From: Chitinophagaceae bacterium
GTDB lineage: Bacteria > Bacteroidota > Bacteroidia > Chitinophagales > Chitinophagaceae
Length of the DNA stretch: 64,000 nt
Reading direction: 5' to 3'
NCBI GenBank assembly: GCA_016787085.1
Contig: JAEUVJ010000059.1
Location: forward strand, 1-64,000
Positions 8,346 through 16,934 of this stretch are shown piece after piece. The notes below the pieces were generated by a model that saw only the letters and a list, made by a program, of their open reading frames with translations, was not told where the DNA came from and ran no database searches. The first letter of the stretch is position 1. Every line of letters starts with the position of its first letter. A program made the position numbers and the translations under genes.

Positions 8346-9194
8346 TTATTGAGGAGTTAGTTTGTACTTACCAGTCTGGAAGTTGACCTCTATTTTGTAT
8401 CGGCCTGCACCCGGGGATGCAAACTGAGGATCGGCATCTCTTTTTTCGAAATCACCTGACAAAGCCGTATTGGCGACAAGCGCATGGTATTGCGTTCCCC
8501 ATACACCCTGGGTTTGTATCATTTTATAACCGCCGCCAGACACAAAATTGATCGTTAGTTCATAGTGCAGAACATCTACCCTGGTAAACTTATGATTAAC
8601 ATCTTGCGGAGAAGGAAGCGGGTTTGACCAGTTCGGGGTGCCGAAACAGTCACCAATCACCCACAGATTTGCGTCTAAATAGTTACCGGCAGCAGTACCC
8701 GGAGGCTCAACGGCAAAGTCGAGATAAGGCGTAATATTGATCTTTATCACGTTTGAATAAAGCGGAACACTGCTATTTACCAACGCTGATTTGATCCTTA
8801 TTTCGACATTATAAAGTCTGCCTGCGGTCAATTCCATTTTTGACAAAAAGCCATTCAATTCTTTTACTGTCAGTGATAATTCGTTTTCATTAGCGATCGT
8901 CATTTCCTGTTTACCCGCACTGGTAAAATTCTTTCCGGCTGTATCAACCTGCAGGGTATAGGTCACATCCTGTGAGCTGATACCGGTAGTAAACCGGTAG
9001 TTAGGGTTGGTCCAGGTAAACTTGATGGCAAAATTGTCCTTATTAGCATTCGTTAACACCATGGGAGTTGTAGAAGAAGCTGTCAGGACGGGTGCCGTGC
9101 TTTGCTCGTAATATATCTTATTCTCATCCTTGGAGCATGAAACAAAGAAAAACAGCAGCAGGAATGGAAATATGATAAGCAATCTATTTTTCAT
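8346..9194 (-). CDS. SusE-like outer-membrane lipoprotein
   Basis: The 282-residue lipoprotein starts MKNRLLIIFPFLLLFFFVSC (lipid Cys20). Residues ~30-150 form a SusE domain (FTWTNPNYRF, YTLQVDTAGKNF, LTVKELN) and residues ~165-282 a single carbohydrate-binding-like module (LWVIGDCFGTPNWSNPLP ... YHALVANTALSG). It is shorter than the next gene, which has the same N-terminal domain and three such modules. The frame opens with TTG at 9200, but ATG at 9194 gives the better signal peptide. It lies 23 bases after susD and 13 before the SusF-like gene, so it is cotranscribed. Confidence 0.85.
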   Translation of the reverse strand: MKNRLLIIFPFLLLFFFVSCSKDENKIYYEQSTAPVLTASSTTPMVLTNANKDNFAIKFTWTNPNYRFTTGISSQDVTYTLQVDTAGKNFTSAGKQEMTIANENELSLTVKELNGFLSKMELTAGRLYNVEIRIKSALVNSSVPLYSNVIKINITPYLDFAVEPPGTAAGNYLDANLWVIGDCFGTPNWSNPLPSPQDVNHKFTRVDVLHYELTINFVSGGGYKMIQTQGVWGTQYHALVANTALSGDFEKRDADPQFASPGAGRYKIEVNFQTGKYKLTPQ

Positions 9195-9217
9195 ATACAA
9201 TTAATTATTTGGTGATA

Positions 9218-10846
9218 TTAATAACCGGGATTTTGATCAAGATTGGTGTTCGTGTTCAGGTCTCTGGAAGGGATAGGATAAAGCTTACGATAAGAAGCTA
9301 CACCTGTTCCTGAGCCTACACCACCTTTCCATGGCCACAGATAGGTGCCTTCAGTAAACCTGTTGTACCTGACCAGGTCTGTACGGCGGAATCCTTCCCA
9401 GTATAATTCTCTTGCTCTTTCATTAAGAATAAAATCCTGCGTCAGTTCGCCTGCGCTTATATTTCCCGCTGTGCTGTTGGGATCGTTGGCATAAGCACGG
9501 CCACGGAGTTTATTGATATAGCCCAATGCAAGTCCCGCATCACCGGCAGCGGGTTTTCTTACTACTGATTCTGCATAGATCAGGTACATTTCTGCCAAAC
9601 GGAACAAAGGCATATCAATGTCTGAAAAATCCTGGCTTGAGCCGGCTGAACCATCTCTTTTTACATTTCTGAATTTTGTTACGCCATAACCATCTATGAA
9701 CGATGTCAAATCACCGATCTCCAGGCTTTGGCCCGCTGTATAAAATTGTGAACGCTTATCGGCTGTGCCTGTTACATCAGGAAACAGTGCGGGCAGATTT
9801 TTTGTAGTTCTGGTTCCACTCCATCCTCCGGCTATACCAAAAGTGGAAGCAGGCATTGAGCCACCTACACAGGCATGAGAAAGAAAAGTGGTGCCGCCAT
9901 AACCCTGTGTCCTTAATCCATCATAATTGATAGAAAAAATAAATTCACTTGTATTGAGATTGTTGTCTGCACGCATCAGCCACGTATAGTTTGTGATCAG
10001 CGAATAGCCGCCGTCAATTACCTTTTTAGCATAGGAAGCGGCATCAGAAAATCTCTCAGCACCCGGTGTGCCTGTGCCGGGATCCTGGGTATAGACCTGG
10101 GCATTCAGATAGAGGCGGGCCAATAAAGCCCACACGGCTGCTTTGTCAGCACGGCCATACTCATTTGTTCTTGGATCAGGCAAGGTTGCTTCAATAGCCT
10201 TTAGTTCTGTTTCAACATAAGTAAATACTTCTGCACGTTTAGCCTGTGGAGGAGGTGCCCCGCCGATAACAGTTGCTTCTGTAGCAAAAGGAGGATTACC
10301 ATAAAGGTCCATCAGTACCCAGTATTGAAAAGCCCGGAGGAACCTTGCTTCCCGTGCGTACTGCCGGATATTATCTGCATCGGCACCACTGATACCTCTT
10401 TCACTTAATTTATCATCGGCAGATTGCCTGATGAATTCGTTACAGAGTGTGATCTGGTACATACAACGATAGTAAAGACCCGTCAGAAAACTGTTGTTAG
10501 AGGTCCAGTTCATCCGGTGAAAATCCTGGATACCTACATCACCCCATGATATCACAGCTTCGTCAGTGCTCAGCTCCTGGGCCTTCCAGAACAAACGATA
10601 AAAATCAGAAAAACCCTCGTCAATACCCTGCACATCGCCATTACCTGCCGGGCCCTGGTTTCCTGTCAATGCAAAACTGCCATACACTTTTGCCAGTACT
10701 TGTTTGTATCCGGCAGGGGTAGCATATACACTTTCGGATGTCACATCATTGGTAGGCAGATCATTCGGATGCTTCAGGCAGGACTGCAAAGCAGTCAACG
10801 CAACCAACCCGAGGATAGCACTACTTTTATAAATTAATTTTTTCAT
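9218..10846 (-). CDS. SusD/RagB-family nutrient-binding lipoprotein (galactan PUL)
   Basis: The 542-residue lipoprotein (lipid Cys23 in LTALQSC) has the SusD pattern: an N-terminal TPR-like helical region (AREARFLRAFQYWVLMDLYGNPPF), the LFRLAEMYLIYAESV block, and the tail ELYWEGFRRTDLVRYNRF ... YPIPSRDLNTNTNLDQNPGY. SusD is the lid on the SusC channel and binds the incoming oligosaccharide at the cell surface. It follows susC by 27 bases. The ligand is inferred to be galactan-derived oligosaccharides. Confidence 0.95.
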   Translation of the reverse strand: MKKLIYKSSAILGLVALTALQSCLKHPNDLPTNDVTSESVYATPAGYKQVLAKVYGSFALTGNQGPAGNGDVQGIDEGFSDFYRLFWKAQELSTDEAVISWGDVGIQDFHRMNWTSNNSFLTGLYYRCMYQITLCNEFIRQSADDKLSERGISGADADNIRQYAREARFLRAFQYWVLMDLYGNPPFATEATVIGGAPPPQAKRAEVFTYVETELKAIEATLPDPRTNEYGRADKAAVWALLARLYLNAQVYTQDPGTGTPGAERFSDAASYAKKVIDGGYSLITNYTWLMRADNNLNTSEFIFSINYDGLRTQGYGGTTFLSHACVGGSMPASTFGIAGGWSGTRTTKNLPALFPDVTGTADKRSQFYTAGQSLEIGDLTSFIDGYGVTKFRNVKRDGSAGSSQDFSDIDMPLFRLAEMYLIYAESVVRKPAAGDAGLALGYINKLRGRAYANDPNSTAGNISAGELTQDFILNERARELYWEGFRRTDLVRYNRFTEGTYLWPWKGGVGSGTGVASYRKLYPIPSRDLNTNTNLDQNPGY

Positions 10847-10873
10847 GTTGCAACTATTTTAGCAATCGTTTTA

Positions 10874-13800
10874 TTAAAAATCAAGATTCAGGCTGAGAAC
10901 GAATATTCTTGGCCGGGGATAAAAATTATTATCAATACCACCGGAAACTTCCGGATCCACGCCTCTGTATTTAGTAACGGTAAAGACGTTCTGAACGTTT
11001 ACTCCGATCCGGAGATTTGTGTTCTGCCTGATAAGGTCGCCCGCATTATACCCGATATTCATGTTATCCATCCTCAGGAAGGAAGCATTCTCTATGTAAT
11101 AATCAGATAACAGGTACGTATCGCCGTTACCGGTAAAGTTGGTCTCCAGAATATTTCTTGAACCATTAGCCAGGAAGCCAAGCGGGTCAATGATATTTCT
11201 TTTCACACCCGTGTTGGAGAACCTGTTATTATACATATAGTTGTTGACGTTGGCCCGAAGCGTGAATCCTGCTGACCATTTTTTATAGTTTACGGTAGAA
11301 TAAGCTCCCAGGAAAACAGAAGGATCCGGGCTCTTGTAGCGGTACAGATCATCTACATTGATCGCACCATCACGATTTATATCTTCAAATAATCCCTCGA
11401 TCGGCCGTCCATCTTTATCATATATCTGCTGATAAACATAGAATGAGCTCTTCGGATAACTAATGCTGTGGATCTGAATGGTACTGCCCACACCACCAGC
11501 TATACCCCCTGTCAGGTTGCCGGGGAAGTTTGGATCGTTCGCAAAAGTGAGTTTAGTGATCTCATTCTTATTGTACGTCAGGTTAAATCCAAGATCCCAT
11601 GTTGTTGTCTTATTATTGACGGGCTGAAGATTAAGCGTAAACTCCACTCCCCGATTCTCCATACTGCCGATATTGGCCAGTATCTTATTTGAGAAATTGG
11701 TACCCGCCGGCTGGTCAATTACACTAAGAAGGTCTTTAGTCTCCTTCATGTAAACATCTACACTACCGGATATCCTTCCATTCAAAAATCCGAAATCAAT
11801 ACCGGCATTGTATGTAGTTGTTTCCTCCCATTTCAGATCGGGATTATACCCGGCAGGGCGGTATAAAGGATAGTATGCATTACCAAATTGGTATTGTGCC
11901 TGGCTGTTGGACAATGAATAGCGGGGCAGGTAATCATAATAGCCGATCCCATCCTGCTGACCGGTAATACCATATCCAAGTCTCAGTTTCAGATCGCTCA
12001 GCACATTGGAATTCCTAAGGAAGCTCTCTTGTTTGATCCTCCAGGCAAAAGCAGCTGAGGGGAACCAGCCTACCCAGTTATCTTCAGAAAAACTGGTAGA
12101 AGCATCCCTGCGGATAGTTCCTGTCAGTATGTACTTGTCTTTGAAAGTATAATTCAGCCTGGCAAACAAAGAGATCAGTTCCTTTTGAGGTTTATCAAAA
12201 GGATAGTCCGGGAACGAGAGCAATGTCCCGTCTGTGGTCATGTCAAAAAAGGGTGACCATCTTTCGCCACTGGTCGGGATCGTATCCAGGGTTCCGTCTG
12301 CCTGGGCATATAATTTTCCGTTGGCGCTACGCTCCGCATTAATATTATTGGTCAGGAATTTCTGGTAAGTATAACCACCGGTAAAATCTACACGGCTGCT
12401 GATCGGCTTAATTTCTTTTACATAGTTCACATAAGCTTCCAGCAATGTATTTGCTTTTTTCTGCAGGTACCTGTTATTTACTCCCCCGTGTTTTGCATCG
12501 GGCGAACGGCGATAGGATGATGCGGCACTATCCGGGACCCTGATAGTTCCTTCACCTGTCGAAACATCATAACCCAGGTTGACTATTAAGTGCAGGTCAG
12601 GTAAAAAATGTAGTTTGTAATCCAGTTTCATGTTACCGATACTTCTTCTTACTTCACTTTTATCCTGCCTTTGCTCCAACAGCCCTACAGGGTTTAGTGG
12701 TGCCAGATCCCGGAGCCCTGTTGTCGAGGCAGCATCCAGCCACTCGAAATAACTACCATATCTTTTGTCTGACGTGGTCACAGGCTTGGTGGGATCGAAC
12801 CTTACGGCATTGCCGATCGAACCCTCATCTGCAAATCTTGAATTGTTGATCGCTCCTTTCACATTAAAATCAACCCGTAAATGATCTTTGAATAATCTTG
12901 GGTTCAGGTTGATCGAAGCCGATTTTCTTTTCATGTTGCCGGTGATAAGAATACCATCCTGGCTCAAATAACCTACGGAGATCCTGTAAGGAATATTTTT
13001 GAAAGCACCTGATACACTCAGGTTATTGTCTGTAGAAATCGCATTATCATACACCTCTTCCTGCCAATCTGTATTGGCACTTCCCAGCAAAGCAACCTGC
13101 GCAGGTGTACCATTTGCCGTTACATAACTCCTGAATTCTTCAGGAGAAAGCACATCTGCTTTTTTAGGGAGGGTAGATAATGAAAGTTGTGTACTGAAAT
13201 TGAATTTCGGTTTGCCGCTTTTCCCTTTTTTAGTGGTAATAATGATAACACCATTCGAAGCTCTTGCTCCATAGATGGCAGTAGCAGAAGCGTCCTTCAG
13301 CACATTGAAGGATTCAATATCATTCGGGTTGATCAATGCCAGTGCGTTGGCAGAACCCGAAATACCACCGTTATCAACCGGTACACCATCTACCACGATC
13401 AGGGGATCATTGCTGGCATTCAGTGATGCACCTCCGCGGATACGGATCGTACTTCCGGCGCCCGGAGCACCTCCGTTAGAAGTGATCTGTACACCCGCTA
13501 CCCTGCCGGCAATCAATTGCTCGGGAGTAGTGATATTTCCTTTCTGGAAATCTTTTTCCGATATGGTGGTCACTGCACCGGTCAGGTCTCTTTTCCTGGC
13601 TGTACCATATCCTATCACCACTACCTCACCGAGTGAAGTATTGCTGATAGCTAACGAAACATCAATGGATGTTCTCCCGGCAATATTGATCTCCTGGGTT
13701 ACAAAACCAACAGAAGTAAACACGAGGACTGTCACTGACGGACCAACAGATAATCGGTATGTACCATCATTTGCTGTTTGTGTGCCGCCCGCGGCTCCCT

Positions 13801-13951
13801 TGGGAACAACCGTAACACCAGCCAGGCCTGAACCATCTTTGGAGTCAGTTACTTTTCCGGTAATTACTTTGTCTTGGGAATAAGAGAGAAGGTGAGTCAG
13901 CAAAAGGAAGGTAAACAATACACTTGCCTTTAGCATTTTTTTGCAGGACAT
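10874..13951 (-). CDS. SusC/RagA-family TonB-dependent transporter (galactan PUL)
   Basis: The 1025-residue protein has a signal peptide ending LLSYSQ, then a carboxypeptidase-D-like domain (VITGKVTDSKDGSGLAGVTV). The plug follows (VVVIGYGTARKRDLTGAV, RIRGGASLNASNDPLIVVDG, SFNVLKDASATAIYGARASNGV), and the rest is a 22-strand barrel ending FVLSLNLDF. Known role: import of oligosaccharides across the outer membrane with SusD, powered by TonB. The frame opens at TTG 13957, but ATG at 13951 is preferred. It is the first gene of the galactan PUL, and a 23-bp palindrome lies 34 bases upstream of its start. Confidence 0.96.
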   Translation of the reverse strand: MSCKKMLKASVLFTFLLLTHLLSYSQDKVITGKVTDSKDGSGLAGVTVVPKGAAGGTQTANDGTYRLSVGPSVTVLVFTSVGFVTQEINIAGRTSIDVSLAISNTSLGEVVVIGYGTARKRDLTGAVTTISEKDFQKGNITTPEQLIAGRVAGVQITSNGGAPGAGSTIRIRGGASLNASNDPLIVVDGVPVDNGGISGSANALALINPNDIESFNVLKDASATAIYGARASNGVIIITTKKGKSGKPKFNFSTQLSLSTLPKKADVLSPEEFRSYVTANGTPAQVALLGSANTDWQEEVYDNAISTDNNLSVSGAFKNIPYRISVGYLSQDGILITGNMKRKSASINLNPRLFKDHLRVDFNVKGAINNSRFADEGSIGNAVRFDPTKPVTTSDKRYGSYFEWLDAASTTGLRDLAPLNPVGLLEQRQDKSEVRRSIGNMKLDYKLHFLPDLHLIVNLGYDVSTGEGTIRVPDSAASSYRRSPDAKHGGVNNRYLQKKANTLLEAYVNYVKEIKPISSRVDFTGGYTYQKFLTNNINAERSANGKLYAQADGTLDTIPTSGERWSPFFDMTTDGTLLSFPDYPFDKPQKELISLFARLNYTFKDKYILTGTIRRDASTSFSEDNWVGWFPSAAFAWRIKQESFLRNSNVLSDLKLRLGYGITGQQDGIGYYDYLPRYSLSNSQAQYQFGNAYYPLYRPAGYNPDLKWEETTTYNAGIDFGFLNGRISGSVDVYMKETKDLLSVIDQPAGTNFSNKILANIGSMENRGVEFTLNLQPVNNKTTTWDLGFNLTYNKNEITKLTFANDPNFPGNLTGGIAGGVGSTIQIHSISYPKSSFYVYQQIYDKDGRPIEGLFEDINRDGAINVDDLYRYKSPDPSVFLGAYSTVNYKKWSAGFTLRANVNNYMYNNRFSNTGVKRNIIDPLGFLANGSRNILETNFTGNGDTYLLSDYYIENASFLRMDNMNIGYNAGDLIRQNTNLRIGVNVQNVFTVTKYRGVDPEVSGGIDNNFYPRPRIFVLSLNLDF

Positions 13952-13985
13952 AAGCAATCATTAATAGTTAAGCAATTCAGTTAGA

Positions 13986-14008
13986 TCAATACACATAATG
14001 TGTATTGA
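13986..14008. promoter_or_regulatory. Perfect 23-bp palindrome upstream of susC (candidate operator)
   Basis: TCAATACACAT and ATGTGTATTGA form a perfect 11-bp inverted repeat around one central A. The site begins 34 bases upstream of the susC start on the minus strand, and the flanking sequence carries TGTGTC. A related block with a 13-bp palindrome precedes the alpha-amylase gene at 46761-46788. Dyad symmetry of this size fits a dimeric regulator. Which protein binds is unknown; the NUDIX-type regulator encoded at 43098-43814 is one candidate. Confidence 0.6.
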
Positions 14009-14121
14009 GGACACAATGTTAAGGTTTTTTTAATTACAAAAAAATAATTTCCCTCATAACAGGGCAATTTCTTTAGCTATCTGGCTGCTTTCTCTTTTAA
14101 TAAAGAGAAAAATTATTAACT

Positions 14122-14133
14122 GCAATCGTTTGG
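14122..14133. promoter_or_regulatory. Candidate LacI-type operator upstream of the GH65 gene
   Basis: GCAATCGTTTGG matches the perfect site GCAAACGTTTGC found at 29204 in 10 of 12 positions, with the same central CG. It lies 62 bases upstream of the GH65 start and within the divergent susC/GH65 intergenic region. A LacI protein encoded at 20959 or 42081 could act here; this is inference from the shared sequence only. Confidence 0.4.
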
Positions 14134-14195
14134 GGTTTTGGGCATTCAGTCCTATATAGGATATTTATAATCAATTACTAGCGAAATATTTTTGT

Positions 14196-16235
14196 ATGGC
14201 TTTTAAAAGCATCATTATTGCGTTGGCCAGCTTTTTTCTCGTTTTTACTGTTTCCTGCCAGCCTGATCCATGGAAAATATCTGCCGGGACCATCAAACCA
14301 GCCGAATATTATGGTATTACAGTAGCCAATGGTATGATCGGCATTGTTTCTTCACCCGAGCCCTTTAAGGTAAAAGATGTTGTACTCGCCGGAGCTTATG
14401 ACCTTTACGGCCGGGGCAGGGTCAGTAATTTCCTCCGCAGCTTCAACCTGCTGAATATGTACCTGGAAATAGATGGCCGCCGGATTGGTACTGCTGACGC
14501 AAAAAATATGCAGCAGCAACTCGATATGCGGTACGCCTGTTTCTCATCTACTTTCGATTATACGGACAAAGCCACGATCAGCTATACTTACTACTCATTA
14601 CGGCATCTTCCCTATACAGTCTTAATGGATGTGATGATCTCTGCCAAAAAAGATATCAGTATCACAGGGGCCAGTGTAATGGAAGCCCCGGATGCATTGA
14701 AAGACGTACAAAATTATTATAACGAAATAGACAGGCCACATGTAGCCATCAGCCTGCTTACATCATCTGCCAAAAGCCCGACAGGCAAACTGCTGATGTG
14801 TGCATCAAATACTTTTCTTTTTGGAGAAAAACATGGCGAAGAACCGAGGGTAATACATGAAATGTGGGATAACAATGTGCACCTGATGAAGTTTGCTAAA
14901 AAAATCAAAGCGGGTGAGACATATCATTTTTCCATTGCCGGTTCTTCTATTACTTCAGCCCATCATGAGGACCCGCTGAATGAGGCTGAGCGTTCGGCCA
15001 TCTTTGCCAAATTAGAAGGCAGAGAAAGGTTGATCAATTTTCACAAAAAAGCATGGGACGAGCTCTGGAAAAGTGATATTACTATCGAAGGTGATGCGCA
15101 GGCACAGCAGGATGTGCGCAGTATGCTGTATCATTTATACTCTTTTACCCGGGAGGGAACGGCTCTGTCTCCATCCCCTATGGGATTAAGCGGCCTTGGC
15201 TATAATGGTCATGTGTTCTGGGATACCGAATTATGGATGTATCCCGCCTTATTGGTATTACATCCTGAACTCGCAAAGAGCATGATGGAATACCGGTATC
15301 AGCGACTGGAGGCTGCCAAAAGAAATGCATTCAGCAAAGGTTACAAGGGAGCTATGTATCCCTGGGAAAGTGCGGAGACTGGTGTAGAAGAAACCCCTGT
15401 ATGGGCATTGAGCGGGCCTTTTGAGCATCACATTACGGCTTGTGTTGCTATTGCCGCCTGGAATTATTATTGCGTCACACAGGATAAAACATGGCTAAAA
15501 GAAAAAGGGTGGCCGATACTTTCCGAAACAGCGAAATTCTGGGCAAGCAGGGTAGAAAGAAATGGCTCCGGCAAATATGATATCAGGAATGTCGTTGCAG
15601 CTGACGAATGGGCAGAGAATGTTGACAACGATGCTTTCACCAATGCAGCTGCAAAAGCCAATCTTCAGTTTGCCGCTGAGGCAGCGAAAGTATTGGGACT
15701 TACTCCTGATGCAGACTGGATGAACGTGGCCAATAATATTCCTATACTCAAACTTCCCGATGGCGTAACAAAAGAACACGCCACCTATAATGGAGAAGGG
15801 ATAAAACAGGCAGATGTAAACCTCCTTGCTTATCCATTAAAAGAGATCACCGACCCCGGCCAGATCCGGAAAGATCTCGCCTACTATGAAACAAGAGTGC
15901 CTGATGAAGGAACACCTGCCATGACACAGGCTGTTTTTACTACTCTCTATGCAAGACTGGGAGAAAGTGAAAAAGCCTATCACTGGTTCAAAGATGCTTA
16001 CCTGCCCAATCTTAATCCGCCATTCCGGGTAATAGCTGAAACCAAAGGAGGTACCAACCCCTATTTTGCGACCGGGGCCGGCGGTATTTTACAAAGCATA
16101 CTTATGGGCTTTGGCGGTATTGAAATAACACCAAAAGGATTGATACAAATAAAGTCCGCCTTGCCATCACATTGGAAAAAACTAACCATTACGGGTATCG
16201 GCCCCGAAAAGAAAACGTTTGCAGTGGGTAAATAA
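14196..16235 (+). CDS. GH65-family alpha-glucoside hydrolase lipoprotein
   Basis: The 679-residue protein has a lipoprotein signal (Cys21 in VFTVSC), an N-terminal beta-sandwich and an (alpha/alpha)6 barrel. The barrel carries GHVFWDTELWMYPALL, YKGAMYPWESAETGVEETP and ADEWAENVDNDAF. Glu471 in ADEWAE is the expected general acid. Glu615 in VIAETKGGTNPYFATGAGG is placed like the base of inverting GH65 hydrolases, which argues for a hydrolase rather than a phosphorylase. As I recall, the Flavobacterium johnsoniae homologue Fjoh_4428 is a kojibiose hydrolase with a similarly spaced pair. Substrate here is unproven: kojibiose, trehalose or another alpha-glucoside. It is divergent from susC and upstream of the haloperoxidase cassette. 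Confidence 0.85.
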   Translation: MAFKSIIIALASFFLVFTVSCQPDPWKISAGTIKPAEYYGITVANGMIGIVSSPEPFKVKDVVLAGAYDLYGRGRVSNFLRSFNLLNMYLEIDGRRIGTADAKNMQQQLDMRYACFSSTFDYTDKATISYTYYSLRHLPYTVLMDVMISAKKDISITGASVMEAPDALKDVQNYYNEIDRPHVAISLLTSSAKSPTGKLLMCASNTFLFGEKHGEEPRVIHEMWDNNVHLMKFAKKIKAGETYHFSIAGSSITSAHHEDPLNEAERSAIFAKLEGRERLINFHKKAWDELWKSDITIEGDAQAQQDVRSMLYHLYSFTREGTALSPSPMGLSGLGYNGHVFWDTELWMYPALLVLHPELAKSMMEYRYQRLEAAKRNAFSKGYKGAMYPWESAETGVEETPVWALSGPFEHHITACVAIAAWNYYCVTQDKTWLKEKGWPILSETAKFWASRVERNGSGKYDIRNVVAADEWAENVDNDAFTNAAAKANLQFAAEAAKVLGLTPDADWMNVANNIPILKLPDGVTKEHATYNGEGIKQADVNLLAYPLKEITDPGQIRKDLAYYETRVPDEGTPAMTQAVFTTLYARLGESEKAYHWFKDAYLPNLNPPFRVIAETKGGTNPYFATGAGGILQSILMGFGGIEITPKGLIQIKSALPSHWKKLTITGIGPEKKTFAVGK

Positions 16236-16240
16236 TAAAG

Positions 16241-16257
16241 CAGCGTCGCTGTTTTTT
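16241..16257 (+). terminator. Small hairpin and T-run after GH65
   Basis: CAGC-GTC-GCTG is followed directly by TTTTTT, six bases after the GH65 stop codon. The stem is short (4 bp), so termination is plausible but may be leaky. It separates GH65 from the small exported protein that follows. Confidence 0.4.
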
Positions 16258-16314
16258 GACCTGTCTTACTTTTTTTTCAAAGATTCCGGCTAAATTGTGC
16301 TGCCTATATAAGAT

Positions 16315-16869
16315 TTGAAAAAGATTGCTGCCATATTGCTGATTGCCATTTTATTTTTTAACCTCGGTGGTTACCGGCTGATATTTCCCCTGCTTCAGCA
16401 ACAGGCTGACCGCAAACTGGAATCTCTACTGGATAATGAAGAATATGATGAATCGCAACTCATTGAGTTCAGGGTGGCATTAAACATGCCCTACCAGCAG
16501 CGTTTTACAGAGTATGAACGACACTATGGACAAATTGATATAGAAGGTGTCTCCTATACATACGTAAAAAAGAAAATAGAAGGAGATATCGTAATTTTCA
16601 AGTGTATCCCCAATGAATCCAAACAGCAATTGAGGTCTATACAGCATGATTTGGCAAAAGCCGGTAGCACTGCTGATATGGATCATTCCGGGCAATCGAA
16701 AAAAGCACCTTCCTCGTTTGCCAAAAATGTATTGAGCGACTATGATGACCATAACCAGTCGTACCAGTCTGTCCGACTTATTGCTTTTAATAAAAACATT
16801 CCCTTACATAACAGTTTACCGCTGCCGCAAGTTGCAGCGAATACTCCCCATCAGCCCCCGGAGTGCTGA
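16315..16869 (+). CDS. Small exported or membrane-anchored protein of unknown function
   Basis: This 184-residue protein matches no family I recognise. The N-terminus (MKKIAAILLIAILFFNLGGYRLIFPLL) is a hydrophobic signal or anchor, so the rest is probably periplasmic. The middle is charged (QQADRKLESLLDNEEYDESQ, YVKKKIEGDIVIFKCI) and the C-terminus is a low-complexity, proline-rich tail ending NTPHQPPEC. No metal-binding cluster or catalytic motif is evident. The only start that keeps the signal segment is TTG at 16315. It lies 65 bases before the first haloperoxidase-like gene and may belong to that cassette. Confidence 0.6.
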   Translation: MKKIAAILLIAILFFNLGGYRLIFPLLQQQADRKLESLLDNEEYDESQLIEFRVALNMPYQQRFTEYERHYGQIDIEGVSYTYVKKKIEGDIVIFKCIPNESKQQLRSIQHDLAKAGSTADMDHSGQSKKAPSSFAKNVLSDYDDHNQSYQSVRLIAFNKNIPLHNSLPLPQVAANTPHQPPEC

Positions 16870-16934
16870 TAAGCGAATCCATCACCGGTCAACGCTTTTA
16901 TTCACCAACACTTTTATCTTTTAACTGACCTAGT

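Noticed and set aside
13275..13883. 202-codon frame antisense to the galactan susC
   Set aside because: It mirrors the conserved plug region of SusC, which is often open on the opposite strand; no domain is seen.
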